Shown: positions 63,776 through 64,000 of the stretch, one piece after another
How the letters are laid out: every line of letters begins with the position of its first letter
Numbering within the stretch: position 1 is the first letter of the stretch
Source of the DNA: Saprospirales bacterium
GTDB taxonomy: Bacteria; Bacteroidota; Bacteroidia; Chitinophagales; Saprospiraceae
DNA length: 64,000 bases
Direction: 5' to 3'
NCBI GenBank assembly: GCA_007693915.1
Contig: RECS01000109.1
Location: 32,237 to 96,236 of the forward strand
The notes under the pieces: model-generated
Told to the model about the DNA's origin: nothing
Seen by the model: the letters and a program-made list of their open reading frames with translations, nothing else
The model's database searches: none
Position numbers and translations under genes: made by a program

Positions 63776-64000
63776 TGGTTTTGGTGGTGGATAGTTTTTT
63801 TACCATAAAAAAGTATCTGCGATTTTCAATTTCATGAGATCAGCACTTTAAAGTTGTGATGTGGACATGCTTTTCTGAACACTCTCCTCTCCACTCCCCT
63901 TTTTAACTTTCAACTTTCAACCTCCTGCCTTGAGCAGTCGATTAATAAATAAATGACCTGTAAATTTACAAATGCAAATCTAATAGCAATGCCGAAGGGC
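63776..64000. repeat. Right-end intergenic region with reverse-complement heptamer repeats
   Basis: After tilS, a weak inverted repeat (63790-63800 against 63807-63817) is followed by ACTTTCAACTTTCAACCTCC (63905-63924). This is the reverse complement of the TTGAAAG/TTGAAGG heptamers at 550-588 and 1038-1066. The window ends in GCAATGCCGAAGGGC, whose reverse complement GCCCTTCGGCATTGC matches the start of the GCCCTTCGGCGCCGC element near 985. The repeat unit evidently continues beyond the window. Confidence 0.55.

Noticed and set aside
63790..63817. Terminator hairpin after tilS
   Set aside because: The arms are AT-only apart from the ends, carry one mismatch and have no following T-tract.

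Overview
The window is AT-rich chromosomal DNA from a member of the Bacteroidota, most likely a saprospirian or related marine/freshwater glider. The evidence is the type IX secretion (T9SS) machinery and cargo: two PorP/SprF-like barrels, a PorE-like TPR/propeller/OmpA protein, four ~1230-residue proteins with type B (gliding-motility-associated) C-terminal domains, and two proteins with type A sorting tails. Several start regions carry matches to the Bacteroidota -7 promoter element TAnnTTTG. No rRNA, tRNA, CRISPR array, prophage or intact insertion sequence was seen.

Layout. 1-11 kb is accessory: the N-terminal end of a DUF4369-like secreted protein, 1.2 kb of repeat-rich non-coding DNA, a tandemly duplicated lipoprotein/carboxypeptidase-regulatory-fold gene pair with a 478-bp identical tract, a decayed membrane-anchored gene and its intact paralogue flanking a three-gene surface-protein cassette, and a lipoprotein gene whose start looks frame-disrupted by an 11-bp tandem repeat and an A8 run. 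11-25.8 kb is mostly housekeeping: paaG-paaH-paaI-like acyl-CoA genes, a fused double ABC ATPase, a choice-of-anchor-B secreted protein, mgsA, cdd, kdsB, a LysM/double-psi-barrel protein with a cystathionine beta-synthase-like enzyme, a lone PorP/SprF protein, clpC, and the infC-rpmI-rplT translation operon, which ends at a strong bidirectional terminator.

25.8-44.3 kb (minus strand) is the most striking part: one apparent operon of PorP/SprF, PorE-like protein and four tandem giant type B cargo proteins sharing a cysteine-rich N-terminal module, alternating Ig/PKD-like repeats and the sorting tail. This looks like a self-contained secretion-and-display locus with an expanded adhesin-like set. 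44.6-64 kb returns to core functions: NAD(P)HX repair and a sirtuin; a TVP38-family membrane protein; gap and pfkA, divergent from a NUDIX/winged-helix (NrtR/AraR-type) regulator; valS; a TamB-like giant; folP and a 3-hydroxyacyl-CoA dehydrogenase; then cutA, panB, mltG and tilS on the plus strand. The window closes with the same heptamer-type repeat seen near its start.

Assignments rest on reading motifs in the translated sequence. No database search was run.
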